Positions 27,348 through 37,200 of a stretch of DNA of 64,000 nt are shown one piece after another. The translations under genes were made by a program, and so were the position numbers. Below the pieces are notes generated by a model that made no database searches, was not told the DNA's origin, and saw nothing but the letters and a program-made list of their open reading frames with translations. Origin of the DNA: an uncultured Lachnospiraceae bacterium (GTDB lineage: Bacteria > Bacillota > Clostridia > Lachnospirales > Lachnospiraceae). The first letter of the stretch is position 1; each line of letters opens with the position of its first letter. The DNA lies in contig CANRIV010000002.1 in NCBI GenBank assembly GCA_947630805.1, positions 1 to 64,000 on the forward strand, given 5' to 3'.

Positions 27348-27968
27348 ATGAAAGTTTTAATGTTTAATGGTAGTCCGAAAGTAAAGGGATGTACATATAC
27401 TGCCTTGACTCAGATGGCTGAAATACTGCAGGAAGAAGGAATTGAGACAGAGATAATACATGTAGGCGCAACGCCACAGGGAAGCTGTATGGGATGTATG
27501 GGATGCCAAAAAACAGGAGAATGTGTGTATGGTGGCGAAGTGGTAACAGCGGCAAAAAAACTGCAACAGGCGGATGGCGTTGTGTTTGGAAGCCCGGTGC
27601 ACTATGCGTCTGTTACCGGAAATATGATGGGATTTATGCACCGGTTGGCGTGGAGCGCCGGAGATTATCTGAAATATAAACCGGCGGCAATGGTAGTAAG
27701 CGCAAGACGCGCCGGCACAACCAGTGCACTGGATGAAATTGCAAAAATTCCGGAATTTTTTCATATGCCTTTAATCAACGGAAATTATTGGCCAATGGTA
27801 CATGGTAATACCCCGGAGGAAGTACTGCAGGATGAAGAAGGACTTCAGATTGTGAGAAATATTGCAAGGAATATGGCATGGATTTTAAAGTGTATTGAAG
27901 CAGGCAAAGAAAAGGGGATTAATCATCCACAGCCGGAGGAACAAATTAGAACAAATTTCATAAGATAG
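27348..27968 (+). CDS. Flavodoxin-fold NAD(P)H-dependent FMN reductase-like protein
   Basis: 206 residues. The FMN phosphate loop is FNGSPKVKGCTYTAL; CMGCMGCQKTGEC is the cysteine group seen in iron-sulfur flavoproteins; FGSPVHYASVTGNMMGFMHR is the second flavin loop. GCAGGAGG precedes the ATG. It resembles the gene at 523-1056 in family but has the AT-rich composition of the surrounding chromosome, so it is not part of that cluster. Role: NAD(P)H-driven reduction of a quinone, nitro compound or cluster; not specified. Confidence 0.87.
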   Translation: MKVLMFNGSPKVKGCTYTALTQMAEILQEEGIETEIIHVGATPQGSCMGCMGCQKTGECVYGGEVVTAAKKLQQADGVVFGSPVHYASVTGNMMGFMHRLAWSAGDYLKYKPAAMVVSARRAGTTSALDEIAKIPEFFHMPLINGNYWPMVHGNTPEEVLQDEEGLQIVRNIARNMAWILKCIEAGKEKGINHPQPEEQIRTNFIR

Positions 27969-28002
27969 CCGGAAAATTCATATAATTATCACAAAATATT
28001 CA

Positions 28003-28031
28003 TTGCATATCTCTGTGTTCAAAGTTATACT
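28003..28031 (+). promoter_or_regulatory. lepB promoter
   Basis: TTGCAT (28003-28008), 17-bp spacer, TATACT (28026-28031), 44 bp ahead of the signal peptidase gene. Confidence 0.6.
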
Positions 28032-28074
28032 ATATAAAGTTGAAGTTTTATATTGACAGCTGAAAGGATACAAA

Positions 28075-28749
28075 ATGGAAGAACAGAATAATTATACGAA
28101 AGATCAGATTTCATCGGATGAAATGGCGTCTGAGGATGAAGCCCTTGATACCGGCAAAGACAATAAAGAATTTGATTTCTGGAAAGAGGTTTTTAGCTGG
28201 ATAAAAATATTCTTGATAGCAGTAATCATTGCTTTTTTTATTAACAATGTCATTATTATGAATGCCAATGTACCAACCGGATCTATGCAGAATACAATTA
28301 TGGCAAAAGACCGTATGATAGGTCTGCGTACTTCTTACTGGTTTCACGACCCACAGCGGGGAGAAATCGTGATTTTTGAGAATCCGGATTATCAAGAAGG
28401 GTTTTCCCAGGCGGACGATAAGTATTATGTAAAAAGAGTTATCGGGGAGCCGGGAGATAAAGTGGTAATAAAGGATGCAAAAATCTATATCAATGACGCC
28501 AAGGAGCCATTGAAAGAAGACTATCTGCCGGAGGAATGGGTTGTTGTCAACGGCTCAGATGAGCCGTTAGAATACAATGTACCAGAAGACTGTTACTTTA
28601 TGCTGGGAGACAATCGAAACGGCTCTAGTGATGCAAGATATTGGACCAATACATATGTAAAACGCTCTAAAATTATAGCAAAAGCACAGTTCGTATATTG
28701 GCCATGGAATCACAAAGGCATTTTGGAAAAAGCAGATTATGCACAATAA
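28075..28749 (+). CDS. lepB: Signal peptidase I
   Basis: 224 residues. A charged N-terminal cytoplasmic tail (about 45 residues) and one transmembrane helix (IKIFLIAVIIAFFINNVIIM) precede the catalytic domain. The catalytic serine is in NVPTGSMQNTI, the lysine in YYVKRVIGEPGDKV, and GDNRNGSSDARYW is the last signature box. It cleaves signal peptides outside the membrane, and several exported proteins are encoded nearby. GAAAGGAT precedes the ATG. The gene has its own promoter and terminator. Confidence 0.96.
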   Translation: MEEQNNYTKDQISSDEMASEDEALDTGKDNKEFDFWKEVFSWIKIFLIAVIIAFFINNVIIMNANVPTGSMQNTIMAKDRMIGLRTSYWFHDPQRGEIVIFENPDYQEGFSQADDKYYVKRVIGEPGDKVVIKDAKIYINDAKEPLKEDYLPEEWVVVNGSDEPLEYNVPEDCYFMLGDNRNGSSDARYWTNTYVKRSKIIAKAQFVYWPWNHKGILEKADYAQ

Positions 28750-28781
28750 ATGATGAAATCCTGTCAGGAGAGTCATCAGAT

Positions 28782-28816
28782 AAAAAATCAGGGAACGAAA
28801 GCTCCCTGATTTTTTT
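28782..28816 (+). terminator. lepB terminator
   Basis: AAAAAATCAGGGA pairs with TCCCTGATTTTTT across a short loop, ending in T-run. Confidence 0.92.
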
Positions 28817-28926
28817 ATGCTGTAAGATTAAGTCTAAACTGTAATGAATTGCATCTGTCGATATGTTTGCACAGATTGCAGCAAAATAGCAAATGCAGTC
28901 TGTCCCTTTTGTATTTGATTGGAAAA

Positions 28927-29703
28927 TTATTGCACAATATCTTTGGAATAATATATTACTTCATCGCAGATTTGAAAATTCAGTTTCTGATAGAGGCGAC
29001 AGGCTGCCGGATTCTCTTTTGTTACGTGCAGTATGATTTTATTATATTGTAGAAATAAGGTATGGAGTAAAAGTTTGAGGCACTGAAATCCATATCCCTT
29101 GTTTCTGTATGGTGCAAAAATCTCTATATCATGAAGGCAGGCTGTATTGTTTAGAAAAGAGGCAGAGCCATGACCTATCAATGTATGAGATTTATAAAAA
29201 TGAAAGAAAGAAAAAGAATCATCGCTTTTTTCTGGCTCTCTTTTTACAGAAAAATCCTGAGAAAGGGAAATATTTGGAGAAGAGGAAACGTCAGATTTTA
29301 ATAATACCATCTGATATTCTGTAGAAGTATAGAGGAAACCGAAGTGGGAGAGGATATGAATTCCAGCAGAATGTTTTGGTTTTACCGGAACATATGCGCA
29401 AAAGTTTCTGTAATCTTTTTGAAATTGTCCCAATAATTTGGAAAAAATTTTTTGATTCCGGTATTGCGGCAGGACAAAACTACACAATTCAGCAGCATTG
29501 CCGTAGCTGTATACCGACAAAAATCCCACGATTGTGTCATTGCTTTTGGCATAATAGACCCAGGGAAGAGAAGTTTCTTTTGAAAACTCATCTTCCATAA
29601 AAGATATATAATCCAAGGAATCATGTTCCCTGCATATTTTGACGATATTTTCACATTCTAATTTTACGGAAGTACAGTTTTTGTGTTGTGCATAATATTT
29701 CAT
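28927..29703 (-). CDS. Tandem GNAT-type acetyltransferase
   Basis: 258 residues. Two weak GNAT halves can be seen: the first around YGNAAELCSFVLPQYRNQKIFSKLL, the second around CLHDIEIFAPYRNKGYGFQCLKLL with HVTKENPAACRLYQKLNF. The second has the better acetyl-CoA loop (YRNKGYG). Two-domain GNAT proteins are common in Clostridia. No partner gene is adjacent. Substrate unknown. Confidence 0.8.
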   Translation of the reverse strand: MKYYAQHKNCTSVKLECENIVKICREHDSLDYISFMEDEFSKETSLPWVYYAKSNDTIVGFLSVYSYGNAAELCSFVLPQYRNQKIFSKLLGQFQKDYRNFCAYVPVKPKHSAGIHILSHFGFLYTSTEYQMVLLKSDVSSSPNISLSQDFSVKREPEKSDDSFSFFHFYKSHTLIGHGSASFLNNTACLHDIEIFAPYRNKGYGFQCLKLLLHTLFLQYNKIILHVTKENPAACRLYQKLNFQICDEVIYYSKDIVQ

Positions 29704-29847
29704 TTCTACGTTTCACCCGAATATTTTATTTCATGAAAGGGAAACCTGTCGTGGTTTCTGTTTGATTATATCAAATGGAATAGAAAAAATACAGTAGATG
29801 TGCTATAGTGAAATAAGCAAAAATCAGGAAACAGGAGGAGTGAAGCG

Positions 29848-30759
29848 ATGAAGATAGGCTCTCATGTAGGAATGAGTGGAAAAGAAATGCTTCTCGGCTC
29901 TGCGAAAGAGGCAAAATCTTATGGAGCAAATGTGTTTATGGCATATACAGGAGCTCCACAAAATACAAGAAGAAAAGATATCAGTGAGCTGAAGATTAAA
30001 GAAGCGTGGGAATATATGGAGAAAAACGGAATAGGGGAAATTATTATCCACGCACCATATATTATTAATTTAGGAAATACAATTAAAGCAGAAACTTATG
30101 AGATTGCAGAACAGTTTCTGGCAACAGAATTAGAGCGCGCAGAGGCAATGGGAAGTGAGGTTATGGTATTACATCCGGGTGCCCATGTCGGGGCCGGAAC
30201 AGAGGCGGGAATCGCCCAGATTGTAAAAGGTCTTAACAATGTACTGACGAAAGACAGCAGAGTGTTCGTGGCACTGGAGACAATGTCCGGAAAGGGCAGC
30301 GAAATCGGAAGAAATTTTGAAGAGCTTGCAAAAATCTATGACGGCGTCACGTATAATGATAAGCTCAGAGTATGTTTTGATACCTGCCATGTCAATGATA
30401 GTGGTTATGACCTTGTCAATGATTTGAGCGGTACTTTTGAAACGTTTGATAAAGTGCTTGGAATCAATCAGATTGCGGTATTTCATATCAATGACAGTAA
30501 AAATCCGTGCGGCGCATCAAAAGACCGGCATGAAAATATCGGATTTGGAAATATCGGATTTGACACATTAAAAGAGATTGTTTATATGAAGGAGTTTGAG
30601 GACATACCGAAAATTTTGGAGACTCCATATGTAAAAGACCCTGCAGATAAAAATAAATCTTATGCGCCATATAAACAAGAGATTGCGATGATAAAATCCG
30701 GAAAATTTAATCCTGATTTGCAAAATGAGGTCATTCGAGATGGACAATCTGATTTATAG
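29848..30759 (+). CDS. nfo: Deoxyribonuclease IV (endonuclease IV)
   Basis: 303 residues. It repairs abasic sites in DNA. The metal-binding residues of the TIM barrel are clear: [61 protein letters not shown] and DRHENIGFG. Family length is about 280-300. ACAGGAGG precedes the ATG. It overlaps the next gene by 20 bp. Confidence 0.96.
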   Translation: MKIGSHVGMSGKEMLLGSAKEAKSYGANVFMAYTGAPQNTRRKDISELKIKEAWEYMEKNGIGEIIIHAPYIINLGNTIKAETYEIAEQFLATELERAEAMGSEVMVLHPGAHVGAGTEAGIAQIVKGLNNVLTKDSRVFVALETMSGKGSEIGRNFEELAKIYDGVTYNDKLRVCFDTCHVNDSGYDLVNDLSGTFETFDKVLGINQIAVFHINDSKNPCGASKDRHENIGFGNIGFDTLKEIVYMKEFEDIPKILETPYVKDPADKNKSYAPYKQEIAMIKSGKFNPDLQNEVIRDGQSDL

Positions 30760-31687
30760 TTTAAACGCCACTGTTCCGGTATTTGTAGTTATTGTAGCGG
30801 GATATCTGTTAAAAAGGATCGGATGGATTAATGAAGGATTTATCAAGGCTTCCAATAAAATCAATTTTCATATTACACTGCCGGCGCTGCTGATTCAGGA
30901 TATGATGAACAATCAGTTTTTGCAGAAATTTGAACTCCGGTATGTGTTTTACTGTGCCTTTGTTACCACAGTATGTTTCTTTGGAACGTGGCTTTTGGCC
31001 AGACTCTGCCTAAAAGATAAAACGATTGTGGGAGAGTTTGTACAGGCGTCATATCGCAGCAGTGCAGCAATTCTCGGCAGTGCTTTTGTCTTAAATATAT
31101 ATGGAGATACGGGAATGGTACCGCTGATGATCCTTGGAGCTGTACCCCTTTACAATATATATGCTGTGCTGGTGCTGACTGTGGAGTGTCCGGATAAAGA
31201 TGCGGTCCACACCAAAACGATGGCTGCGACATTGCAGGGAATCGCGACAAATCCTATTATTATTTCTATTGTGATAGGCGTTATATTGTCTGCCTTACGT
31301 GTGGATTTCCCCAGAATTGTGGATAATTCAATAAATAATTTTGCCCGGATTGCTACGCCGCTGGCACTCTTGGCGATTGGTGGAAGTTTTGAATTTGGAA
31401 GGGCAATTAAAAAGGCAAGACCGGCAATCGTTGCATCCTGTCTTAAACTGGTTGGCTGGCCGTTATTGTTTCTTCCGCTGGCCATAATGTTGGGATTTCG
31501 GGATGCAAAACTGATGGCTCTTATCATTATGCTCGGCTCTCCTGCTACGCCAAGTTGTTATATCATGGCAAAAAGTATGAAATCAGAGGGAACTCTTACC
31601 AGCAGCGTGGTTGTAATTACGACGCTGGCATCAGCATTTACCATAACAGCAATTATATATGTATTAAGAGCTATGGGCTATTTATGA
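30740..31687 (+). CDS. AEC family transporter (auxin-efflux-carrier-like)
   Basis: 315 residues with about ten membrane helices in two halves. Typical family features are [15 protein letters not shown] in the first half and [16 protein letters not shown] and [19 protein letters not shown] in the second. The start at 30740 follows GAGGT inside the end of nfo; an in-frame codon 15 bases earlier is less likely. It probably exports an organic acid or similar anion. The other AEC gene in the window is at 46168. Confidence 0.9.
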   Translation: MDNLIYSLNATVPVFVVIVAGYLLKRIGWINEGFIKASNKINFHITLPALLIQDMMNNQFLQKFELRYVFYCAFVTTVCFFGTWLLARLCLKDKTIVGEFVQASYRSSAAILGSAFVLNIYGDTGMVPLMILGAVPLYNIYAVLVLTVECPDKDAVHTKTMAATLQGIATNPIIISIVIGVILSALRVDFPRIVDNSINNFARIATPLALLAIGGSFEFGRAIKKARPAIVASCLKLVGWPLLFLPLAIMLGFRDAKLMALIIMLGSPATPSCYIMAKSMKSEGTLTSSVVVITTLASAFTITAIIYVLRAMGYL

Positions 31688-31757
31688 TAAGTAGTCTTTC
31701 GTGAATACATAAGATTCCAAACGTATTTCATGAATCAAATAAAGGATGGAAATTGAT

Positions 31758-33542
31758 ATGAAGCGAGAAGAGCAAAAAAAAGAGAATACATGGAATATGG
31801 AAGATTTATTTTTATCGGATACTATATGGGAACAGAGTCTGCAGGAAGTATCTGAAAAAATAAATGAATATCAGAAGTTTTCCGGAAAAATCCGGGAAAG
31901 TAAGAAAAATCTTCTGGACTATTTAAAATGGAATGATGCAGTCAATCTGCAGGCAGAGAGACTGTATGTTTATTCGCATCAGAAATATCATCAGGATATG
32001 ACGAATGCCACATATCAGGACTATGCGGGAAGGGCACAGAAACTGTTGGTTGATATTCGCAGCGCCGCTTCTTTTTTTGAGCCGGAACTCTTAGATATTG
32101 ATGAAAATATTCTCAACCAGTGGCTGGAAGATTCCCGTTTTGCAGATTATAGAAGATATATCCGTGAGATTCTTAGAGGAAAAGAACATACATTGGATAA
32201 AAAAACGGAAGAAGTTTTAGCTAAGAGCCAAAGAATGGCAAGCGCAGCAGATAATATTTATGCAGCGTATCATGGTGCCGATATTGACTTTCCTGAAATT
32301 ACAGATTCGGAAGGGAAAAAAATAAAAATAACACACGGTAATTTTGTACCTTTGTTAAATAAACCGGACAGAGAATTGAGAAAAAAAGTATTTAAAGCCG
32401 TATATAAAACTTATGGCAGTATGAAAAATACAGTAGCGGCTATGTTTCATGCCAATGTAGAACAGGCATGTTTTTATGCTGATGTGAGAAAATATCCATC
32501 TACCAGAGCTATGTATCTGGACGGCAGTAATATACCGGAGGGCGTATATGATAATTTAATTGACGTGGTGCATGAAAATCTGGATTTAATGCACCGGTAT
32601 GTAACCTTGAGGAAAAAAGCGCTGGGTGTAGAAGAACTGCATATGTATGACATATATGTACCTATTGTGAATCCCCCGGAAGAAAGAATCCCGTTTGATA
32701 AAGCAAAGGAAATGGTAATCGAAGGACTTTCACCTATGGGAAAGGAATATATTGGCAAATTAAAAGAGGGGTTTGACAATCGATGGATTGATATTTATGA
32801 GAATGAAGGTAAGAGAAGCGGTGCATATTCCTGGGGCGCTTATGGTACGCATCCATATGTACTACTGAATTATCAGGGAACGCTGGATCATGTATTTACA
32901 CTGGCCCATGAAATGGGACATGCGTTACATTCTTATTATTCGGATACCACGCAGCCTTATAGTAACGCCGGATATAAAATTTTTGTGGCAGAGGTAGCTT
33001 CCACCTGCAATGAATCTTTATTGATTCATCATTTGCTGAAACAGACAGAGACTCCAAAGACAAAAGCTTATCTGATAAATCATTTTTTGGAGCAGTTTAA
33101 AGGGACGTTGTACCGACAGACAATGTTTGCTGAATTTGAAAAAATAACACATAAAATGGTAGAGGAAGGCAAAACCCTGACCAGCGATGTGCTGTGCAGT
33201 GTTTATTATGACTTGAATAAAAAATATTTTGGAGAAGAAATGGTATTGGATGAGGAGATTTCATTAGAATGGGCAAGAATTCCACATTTCTATAAACCTT
33301 TTTATGTGTATCAGTATGCTACCGGAATTTCTGCGGCGATTGCCCTGTCAAAGAAAATTATGACTCGAAAGGAACAGGGAGTTGCAGACTATATGAAATT
33401 TCTGACCGGAGGAAATTCTAGGGACCCACTAGAACTTCTGAAATTGGCAGGAGTAGATATGACCCGCAAAGAGGCAATAGAGGATGCTTTGGATTTATTC
33501 CGAACATTACTGGATCAGATGGAAGAACTGTTAGACGCATAG
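31758..33542 (+). CDS. pepF: Oligoendopeptidase F
   Basis: 594 residues from the ATG at 31758 (AAAGGATGG ahead); a start four codons earlier overlaps that ribosome site. It is an M3 zinc metallopeptidase of the cytoplasm that cleaves short peptides. The zinc motif is LAHEMGHALHSYY (HExxH), the third ligand is in VAEVASTCNES, and substrate residues lie in IPHFYKPFYVYQYATG. Domains: a helical N-terminal part to about 200, then the catalytic barrel. A terminator follows at 33666. Confidence 0.95.
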   Translation: MKREEQKKENTWNMEDLFLSDTIWEQSLQEVSEKINEYQKFSGKIRESKKNLLDYLKWNDAVNLQAERLYVYSHQKYHQDMTNATYQDYAGRAQKLLVDIRSAASFFEPELLDIDENILNQWLEDSRFADYRRYIREILRGKEHTLDKKTEEVLAKSQRMASAADNIYAAYHGADIDFPEITDSEGKKIKITHGNFVPLLNKPDRELRKKVFKAVYKTYGSMKNTVAAMFHANVEQACFYADVRKYPSTRAMYLDGSNIPEGVYDNLIDVVHENLDLMHRYVTLRKKALGVEELHMYDIYVPIVNPPEERIPFDKAKEMVIEGLSPMGKEYIGKLKEGFDNRWIDIYENEGKRSGAYSWGAYGTHPYVLLNYQGTLDHVFTLAHEMGHALHSYYSDTTQPYSNAGYKIFVAEVASTCNESLLIHHLLKQTETPKTKAYLINHFLEQFKGTLYRQTMFAEFEKITHKMVEEGKTLTSDVLCSVYYDLNKKYFGEEMVLDEEISLEWARIPHFYKPFYVYQYATGISAAIALSKKIMTRKEQGVADYMKFLTGGNSRDPLELLKLAGVDMTRKEAIEDALDLFRTLLDQMEELLDA

Positions 33543-33665
33543 AGACGGCGAAACTACCAGACAAATGGTTTCGTATATTGAATAGAAGAAATGCTTCCAA
33601 TATATGGAATTATTCTTTTCTCATGTATAAGAGCGTTTGTAAGCATAGAAATCCTGCGGATAAAT

Positions 33666-33708
33666 AAAAAGGATGTCGAAAATCATTAAGATTTACGGCA
33701 TCTTTTTT
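33666..33708. terminator. Terminator shared by pepF and the XRE gene
   Basis: GGATGTCG and CGGCATC form a stem extended by AAAATC/GATTT, with A- and T-runs on both sides. It lies between two converging genes. Confidence 0.8.
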
Positions 33709-33709
33709 A

Positions 33710-33997
33710 TTATATTTTTTTTAAATTTTTTAAATGATTTACGAGATTTTGTACCAATGCAATATCTGCATCATCCAGACCGGAAACGCTGACAGTGACA
33801 GTACTGTTTACGCCCAAAAGAAAGTCGGTAGATACATGGAAAAACTGCGCCAATTCTACAATATACTGCGTAGAAGGAACAGAAATTCCCATTTCCCAGG
33901 CATTTACGCACGAGCGAGTCACTCCCAGGCTTTTTGCAATATAAGTCTGTGTATAATTATTTTGCTCTCGTAATTGTTTAATTCTATCAGCTATCAT
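33710..33997 (-). CDS. XRE-type helix-turn-helix regulator
   Basis: 95 residues. The DNA-binding domain fills the first 65: IKQLREQNNYTQTYIAKSLGVTRSCVNAWEMGISVPS and LAQFFHVSTDFLLG are classic Cro/cI features. A short C-terminal tail may dimerise. It is transcribed away from the large Cys-repeat protein. A TCATT-N5-AATGA dyad lies in the shared region, just upstream of that protein's promoter, and could be its site. Confidence 0.93.
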   Translation of the reverse strand: MIADRIKQLREQNNYTQTYIAKSLGVTRSCVNAWEMGISVPSTQYIVELAQFFHVSTDFLLGVNSTVTVSVSGLDDADIALVQNLVNHLKNLKKI

Positions 33998-34144
33998 AAA
34001 AATTAACCAACTATTAAAAAGGTAAAGTGTGAATGTAATGAAAAATAGTTCCTTTCTTTATATTATTATTCCAACTTTATCCCCTCTTATTTAGTATGAT
34101 AAAATAATCAAATAGATATTTCATTATCAAAATGATATTTTAAA

Positions 34145-34173
34145 TTGACAAATTTAAAAAAGCAGAATATAAT
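34145..34173 (+). promoter_or_regulatory. Promoter of the Cys-repeat surface protein gene
   Basis: Perfect TTGACA (34145-34150) and TATAAT (34168-34173) with a 17-bp spacer. A dyad TCATT-N5-AATGA (34121-34135) lies ten bases ahead of the -35 and could be an operator or activator site. Confidence 0.85.
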
Positions 34174-34226
34174 ATGTGTGAGATTACAAATCTTAACAAT
34201 ATTTGTAAAAATAGGAGGAAGAGAAC

Positions 34227-37200
34227 ATGGTAAGAAAATTGGTAGCGATACTGATGTCTGCAATGATGATGTTTTCTCTGTTGTCATTTCCTACGGAGAC
34301 GACAGTTGTCAGTGCAGCAGAAACCCCTTGTGATCATATATTGACTGAGGATGATATCGCAAAACTTCCGGAAGACTTCTGGAGAACGCATAGCCATGAA
34401 GAGTATGCCGCAGGAGCACCGGCATTTGTTGGAGTTCAGGTACCGGCAGGATGCGAAGAGGATGGATGGCATATTGAAAAAACAGAAACAACAGGTTTTT
34501 GTATGCTTTGTGGTGAAATAATAACGGAAGGAGACAAAGTTGTTGATTCGGCTGTCGGACATGATTTTGAAATTACCCTTGATGCTACCTGTGATACAGA
34601 TGGCACAAAGACGTGTAAAAATTCAAATTATACTCTGAAAGTTTCAGAAAAAGATGGAATTTATACAGCGTCGCTCGTTTCAGAAAAGTGTAACAAGACA
34701 GAAACTATTCCACAGTTGGGTCATAATTACCAGATTGATGAATCACAACATGTGGATCCTGATTGTACAAACAAGGGCTCTGACACATATGTCTGCCAAA
34801 ATAACCCTGAACATACATATACACAGGATATTCCGGCAAATGGACATCAATGGGGAGATCCTGTAGAGGTAAGAGTAGAGCCTGAATGTGAAAAAGAAGG
34901 ATCTCTTACAGTGACTAAAACATGTGAAGTATGTGGAGAAACAGATGTACAGACAAGCACGATTCCTGCTTTGGAACACGAGTATGAGGAATCAATCGTT
35001 CAGGATGCAACCTGTTATAATCCGGGAATCAAGCTTTATACTTGTACACGTTGTGGCGATAAGTATACAGAAGAAATTCCACAAAAACCACACACGGGAC
35101 TTACAGTAACAAAGAAACCAACCTGTATTGATTCTGGATTGGAAGAAGGGGTGTGTGAAAATTGCGGAAGAAGTGTTGTCCAATCCATAGATCCATTGGG
35201 TCATGATTATAATGTAGAAATAAAAGAGCCAACTTGTACAGAAGATGGTTATACATTATATACATGTAAGAGAGACGGATGTACGGAAGATACTCCGGGA
35301 CATTCTTATAAGAGCGATTACAAAGTAAAACTGGGACACGATTATGTAGTAGATCCAAGTCTGGATGTGGTAGTTGATGCAGATTGTGAAAATCCGGGAA
35401 GCATTACACATTATGAAGTTTGTTCCAGATGTAGTGATAAAAGAGAGGCTTCCGTTGAAGAAATTGCTGCAACCGGACATGATTATCAGTTGGATCCGGA
35501 ACAGCATGTAGATCCTTCCTGTACAGAAAAAGGTTGGGATGTATATGTATGCCAGAATAATCCGGAACATACATATAAAGAAGACATTGAAGCAACAGGT
35601 CACAATTTTGAAATTACGGAAATTGTAGAGCCTACCTGTACGGAAAGTGGAAGAAATGTATACACTTGTACAAAATGTGGAGAGGCATTTGTAGAATATG
35701 TTCCTGCATTAGGACATAAATTCAATGAGGACGAATTAGAAAAAATACCTGCTACATGTGTGGATGGCAATATTGTAAAAGGTGAATGTCAAAGATGTGG
35801 CGAATATATTGTTACAGAAGATAATGAAAGAGATTATAGTATCGAATTTGAAAACAGTGATGCGTATTCGTATGAAAGATTACCGGACGAAGTAGCTGAA
35901 GATACATATTATGTTAATTATAAATATACAGGTGATAATTCTTATTATAATGAATATTCAGATGAATTTGATATTTTAGGAACAATTTCACATACGGGTC
36001 ACAGTTATGAAGTGAAATATACAAAGGCTACATGTGAAAAAGATGGATATTGGACGCTGACTTGTGTTCGTGAAGGTTGTCCTGATCCGGATGCAGAGAC
36101 TGCAAAGAACGAGGTAGTAACAGTAATTAATGCAAACACGGCAATCGGACATAAATGGGCCCTTATGGATGATAAGAGTGATAAAGCGCCAACCTGTACG
36201 GAAGACGGTGTTAGACATTGGATGTGTCTCAATGACCATTCCCATACTTATACAGAGAAAATTCCTGCGACAGGACATACATATTCCTTTGTAAAATCTT
36301 TTGAGGCTACATGTCAGGAAGGTGGATATAATCTTTATCAATGTGATATTTGTGGTGCGGAATATAAGGAATATATCACAGCAAAAATACCACACAATTA
36401 TATTGTAACAGATAATGTAGCAGCAACCTGTACGACAGAAGGATATGATGTATATACTTGTACAGAATGTCACGACACATATAATAAAGTTACAACAGCT
36501 GCAAAAGGACATCATACAGTAGAAGCAGGTTATGTAGCGCCAACCTGTACGGAGCAGGGAGTTCGCACATATAAATGTACCAATTGTAACTACACATATG
36601 ATTCTTATGAAAGAGCTTTGGGTCATAATTATGGAAAAGCAAATGTAGTGAAAGCAACTTGTACAGAAGGCGGCTATACAGAGTACACATGTACAAATCC
36701 GGGTTGTGAAGATAGTTACAGAACAGAGATTACAGATAAAGTACCTCATGTACTTTCCGTGACAGACCAGAAGGCAGCAACATGTGCAGAGAACGGATAT
36801 GTAACAAGAGAATGTGCAAACTGTGATTATACAGAGACGGAAATATTAGAAGCAACAGGAAATCATGTATATGACAATAAAGTAACAAAAGAGGCAACAT
36901 GTCTGGAAGACGGAGTAATGACATATACCTGTCAGGAATGTGGAACAGAATACACAGAAGTAATTGCTGCAAGCGGACATAATTACGGAGATGTAAAAGT
37001 AGTAGAAGCAACTTGTACAGAAGGCGGTTATACAGAGTACACATGTACAAATCCAGGCTGTGAAGATAGTTACAGAACAGAGATTACAGATAAAGTACCT
37101 CATGTACTTTCCGTGACAGACCAGAAGGCAGCAACATGTGCAGAGAACGGATATGTAACAAGAGAATGTGCAAACTGTGATTATACAGAGACGGAAATAT

